Source: Chaetoceros tenuissimus (lineage: Eukaryota > Bacillariophyta > Thalassiosirophyceae > Chaetocerotales > Chaetocerotaceae). From it: a stretch of DNA of 64,000 nucleotides. The notes beneath the pieces were generated by a model that was given only the letters and a program-made list of their open reading frames with translations, ran no database searches and had not been told where the DNA came from. The stretch is taken from positions 395,727 to 459,726 of the forward strand of contig BLLK01000052.1 of the NCBI GenBank assembly GCA_021927905.1, read 5' to 3'. The position numbers and the translations under genes were made by a program. This document shows positions 60,772 through 64,000 of this stretch, piece by piece (within the stretch, counting starts at the first letter, position 1; every line of letters begins with the position of its first letter).

Positions 60772-63569
60772 ATGAAGAGGCGGTCAAGAATGCAAATAAT
60801 AAGTTTGCTATGTGTTTGTCAATCCATCATGACAAATGCATTCATGTCGCCGTCAACAACCTTTGGTCATGCAAACATAAGACACAATATTTTTGATGTG
60901 CGACCTATGCGGGAAAATTCTCATGATATATATCACAAAAGAATAAAGTACTCACATGGAAGACATAGGGGGAATAATATGCAGCTATCTGCATCACATG
61001 ATTTTTTATCATCTCTTTCAGTGGCTTTATCAGATCCTGCCCCTGTTGATGCAGTATTACATGCTCTCGGTAGTGCTTTGGATATTACATCAGATGCTGC
61101 GCCATCATCGAATTCACATCTTCATGCCTTAGATGCTCTTCCTGCAGAAGCTATGCCAACAGAACAAGTTATTAATTCGATCGAAGCTGATACTTTGGCT
61201 TCATTAGGGCGTGATATTTTAACTTTTTTATTTGTGACCGTATTGGTCATCCCATTATCAAATTCATTAGGCATGAATCCTACACTATTGTTTCTGCTGA
61301 TTGGCTGTATCCTAGGACCATACAATCTACAAATGTTTTCCAACAATGAAGCGGATTTAGAGTTGGGAGACTTTGGTATTTTATTTTTACTCTTTAACGA
61401 GGGTCTAGGTTTGTCTCCAGATCGCATCAAAGATTTAAAGGCATTTTCAAACTTGGGATTATTTCAGATTATGAGCAGTATGGCATTATTTTTCTTTGGT
61501 ACTTTGATTGGTGGACCATATATTTTGCAAGCACTTGATGCATTTTCCTTTCTTAATGTCGATGATGAATTATTGAGACCGATATTGTCATCACCAGTTC
61601 AGGCTTTCTGTATTGCTTCGGCTGGAGCGCTGAGTTCTAGTGCATTTGTATTGCCGGTATTGAAAAGTAAAGGCTGGGAAGATCGCGCAGAGGGTATTGC
61701 TGGATTAAGTATTTTATTATTGCAAGATCTTGCCGTAGCGCCATTGCTCGTACTTTTACCGGTTCTTGCTGGGTCTGGACCACAAACAGCAGCAGAGTTT
61801 GGAGCGTTGATTGTGAAGGCAGTCTTTGGTTTTGGTGGAGTTCTCTTGTTAGGGCGATATCTACTTAGTTTTATTTTTGACGTTGTGGCATCCGCAAAGT
61901 CTACAGAAACATTTGTTGCTGCAGCTTTATTGGTTGCGATTGGAATGGTAAGTCTTTTCTGTTTCCATACAAGCGTTTCCAGCATATATTCATAGGAACT
62001 AATTTGTCTTCACTAAAGGGTCAAACGGCAGACTTTTTGGGTCTATCAGCATCGACAGGAGCGTTTGCAGCGGGAGTCTTATTGGCTGGTAACCGTTTTC
62101 GTCCGCAAATCCAGGCCGACATCAAACCATTCGAAGGTATATTGCTTGGAATATTTTTCATTACCGCAGGTGCTGAGTTAGATCCAGCTGTTGTCATTAA
62201 GGAGTGGCCAACTCTGCTGATTGGAATCATTGGTTTTCTCATCACCAAGACTGGTGTTCTTTTTGCATCCGGACCAGCTCTTGGACTTTCGATGGCAGAG
62301 TCTGCGAGAGTAGCACTTACTCTCGCTGGAGGAGGTGAATTCTCATTTGTTCTCTTCAAATTAGCTACAGATTTGAAAGTGTTACCTGACGAGCTGAATA
62401 AACTACTAACTGCATCCGTGATTATATCAATGAGTTTGACTCCAGTTCTTGGTGATATTGGAGACAAAGTAGGAAAATATATTGAGGAGCTCAATCCGCC
62501 AGAGAAAATTAATCCTTGGGACGGTTTGACAACTGAAGAAGCAGAAAATCTTTTTGATGAAACCGATGCCGATGGAAATGGAACTATCGATCTTGATGAA
62601 TTAAGAACAACTCTGGTCCAACTTAATATACCATTTGAGACAATTGCCGATATTTTCATTGCATTTGATAAAAACGGTGATAATGAAATTTGTAGAGCAG
62701 AATGGAGAGAAGGTATTGCTGATGGGCTTTTGGAAGATGCTCTTAGAAATGCTCCAGAAGTCGAAATAACGCAATCGCGAAATAAAGTGATTCCGTTTGC
62801 AGAAGATGCCATTGTGATTTGTGGATTTGGTGCCATGGGTCGAGCAGTGTATGGGATGATCCAAGAAATGGGAGGTGTCGAAGGTGATATTGTAGCTTTT
62901 TCTTTAGACCCAAGTCGTGTGACTGCTGGAATTTTATCAGGTGCACCAGTTGTGTTTGGAGATGGAGGAAGATACGAACTTTTCAAGGCTTCAGGAGTGA
63001 AAAATCCAAGAGCAATTCTGATAACTTATGGATCTCGAGCAAGGAGACTGAATGTGCTAACAAGACTACGCCAAGCACTACCATACACAAAAATTTATGC
63101 GAGGGCTGATGACTTGAGCGAATACAAAGATCTCCTTGAAGCCGGTGCTGACGAAGTCATAAGCGAGTCTACTGAAGCAGTTGTTCGATTCGGAAAGATC
63201 CTTGATATTTGTCAAACTCCTGAAAAGAGTGAAACAGTGAGAAGAAAACTTCTCAGAGGAGACTTTACTAAATACGAGGGGGAACCCATTCCTGGATATC
63301 AGGACTCCGATTTATCTGATATGATTGACGAAACTGGCTTAACAAGAAGTGAATTGCTTAAGTTGTACGAAATTTTCGAATCATTGGGAGGGAACAAAGA
63401 GACTGATGTCCCCCTGAAAGTGATTGAAGAGTTCCTCGCACGTAACAGTGCCGTCGAACCTATAGATATGGAAGCATTAGATCGATGCTGTAAAAAGTCT
63501 GATGAAGATGGTGAAGGAGATTTATCATTTGACGAATTTGTTCGAATCTCATGTCTACGAACAGTCTAG
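60772..63569 (+). CDS. KEA3: plastid K+/H+ antiporter of KEA type with EF-hands (diatom KEA3-like)
   Basis: Two exons: 60772-61947 and 62019-63569 (GTAAGT donor, AAAG acceptor), 908 residues. Signal peptide ends TNAFMSP, an ASAF-like plastid motif. The Na+/H+ exchanger domain (residues ~145-560, about a dozen helices) includes FGILFLLFNEGLGLSPDRI and GALSSSAFVLPVL. It is followed by two EF-hand loops (DADGNGTIDLDE ~574; DKNGDNEICRAE ~608), an RCK/TrkA-N nucleotide-binding domain (CGFGAMGRAVYG ~660), and a third EF-hand near the C-terminus (DEDGEGDLSFDE ~885). KEA3 of Phaeodactylum exports protons from the thylakoid lumen in exchange for K+ and tunes non-photochemical quenching; its EF-hand region links it to Ca2+. 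The gene converges with HslU, 98 bp between stops. Confidence 0.9.
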
Positions 63570-63667
63570 AAATTTTGTATTATATAGCCACTACTACTAG
63601 ATTAATCAAGCTAAAAGCAATGTTATAGATTATTTCTTCAAAATAATAAGGTTAGTTGTAGAAGAAA

Positions 63668-64000
63668 TTAAAGAATGAAACGTGATAAATCACTTGTAAT
63701 CAAACCGTCGGATAATTTCTCTTGTACCAATTTCTTGTCAACAATTATTTCAGTTCCCTCTTCCATCTCAGCTGCATCGAAACTAATCTCTTCCATGATT
63801 CTTTCAATGACAGTATGTAGTCTTCTGGCCCCGATATTTTCCACCTCCTTGTTCATTTGAGCAGCTAGGCGTGCAATCTCTCTGATGGCATCATCTTCAA
63901 AAACAAGTTTTACCCCTTCAGTTCCAATTAATTCAACCTGTTGCTTCAAAACCTAATTGTGGAAATATAAATATTAAGATGGTGTTTGCGTCCGTTGATT
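63668..64000 (-). CDS. hslU: HslU/ClpY ATP-dependent protease ATPase subunit, 3' exon
   Basis: The terminal exon is 63952-63668, with an acceptor (ATTAG) at 63953-63954; the intron continues to the window edge and the rest of the gene is outside. The exon encodes KQQVELIGTEGVKLVFEDDA, RLAAQMNKEVENIGARRLHT and VIERIMEEISF, ending DLSRFIL. This is the C-terminal domain of HslU, including the conserved Arg finger context (GARRL) and the final hydrophobic tail that docks into the HslV protease. In stramenopiles HslUV is mitochondrial; targeting cannot be seen here. Confidence 0.88.

Noticed and set aside
1-64000. tRNA, rRNA, CRISPR arrays and bacterial-type operon signals
   Set aside because: No B-box-like or cloverleaf sequence, rRNA signature or spaced palindromic repeat array was recognised. 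The window is eukaryotic nuclear in character, so ribosome-binding sites and operators are not expected. A tRNAscan/Rfam run would be decisive for small RNAs.

Overview
The window reads as nuclear DNA of a stramenopile alga, most likely a diatom. Introns are short and sparse with GTAAGT-type donors, intergenic DNA is AT-rich, and several N-termini are signal peptides ending in an ASAF-like plastid-targeting motif (CreA-like protein, KEA antiporter, ABC1 kinase, ERMARD-like protein). The thylakoid-type K+/H+ antiporter carries EF-hands, as described for the diatom KEA3. I cannot fix the genus; an AT-rich centric diatom is a reasonable guess.

Layout. 1-10 kb: 3' end of a Pro/Ser-rich lectin-like gene, a coding relic, a membrane-anchored M11 (gametolysin-type) metalloprotease with a silaffin-like Lys/Ser tract, an ankyrin-like protein, an acetate/succinate-type transporter and a degenerate Cu/Zn-SOD-like secreted protein. 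10-14 kb: about 4 kb without convincing genes but with hairpin repeats, a pair of 28-bp inverted repeats and a degenerate minisatellite. 14-30 kb: an ERMARD/DUF4209-like protein and a cluster of three STELLO-type glycosyltransferase paralogues around an SGNH-hydrolase-like type II membrane protein. The third paralogue is frameshifted and mosaic. A small LRR gene and three tandem 197-bp repeats, each with a TGACGTCA palindrome, lie between copies two and three. 30-35 kb: a plastid ABC1/ADCK kinase with a 27-nt microexon, divergent from the Pol I/III subunit RPAC1.

35-57 kb is mobile-element territory. A 5.3-kb Ty3/gypsy element with apparently identical 221-bp LTRs truncates a 5'-nucleotidase-like gene. 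A gene-less LTR element with 411-bp LTRs and a CCTGC target duplication sits 96 bp downstream. Then come a 5'-truncated duplicate of an HSF-domain gene, inverted-repeat MITE-like sequences, a SAP/piggyBac transposase gene, a heavily frameshifted secreted glycosyltransferase/EGF/Cys-rich region, and the full 1259-codon HSF-domain gene with nine repeats of about 74 residues. 57-64 kb: a RING-H2 membrane E3-like gene with several one-base frame breaks, a plastid CreA-like gene with one frame break, an EF-hand KEA-type antiporter, and the 3' exon of HslU/ClpY.

Functional themes: secretory-pathway glycan and cell-surface processing (M11 protease, STELLO, SGNH, GT92-like), plastid physiology (KEA, ABC1, CreA) and recent transposition. 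TGACGTCA palindromes recur at three separate places and suggest shared bZIP control. Clustered single-base frame breaks in short homopolymers near 57.8-60.3 kb could be real decay or residual assembly error; this should be settled before calling those genes pseudogenes. Exon joins were made by hand from GT-AG and frame.
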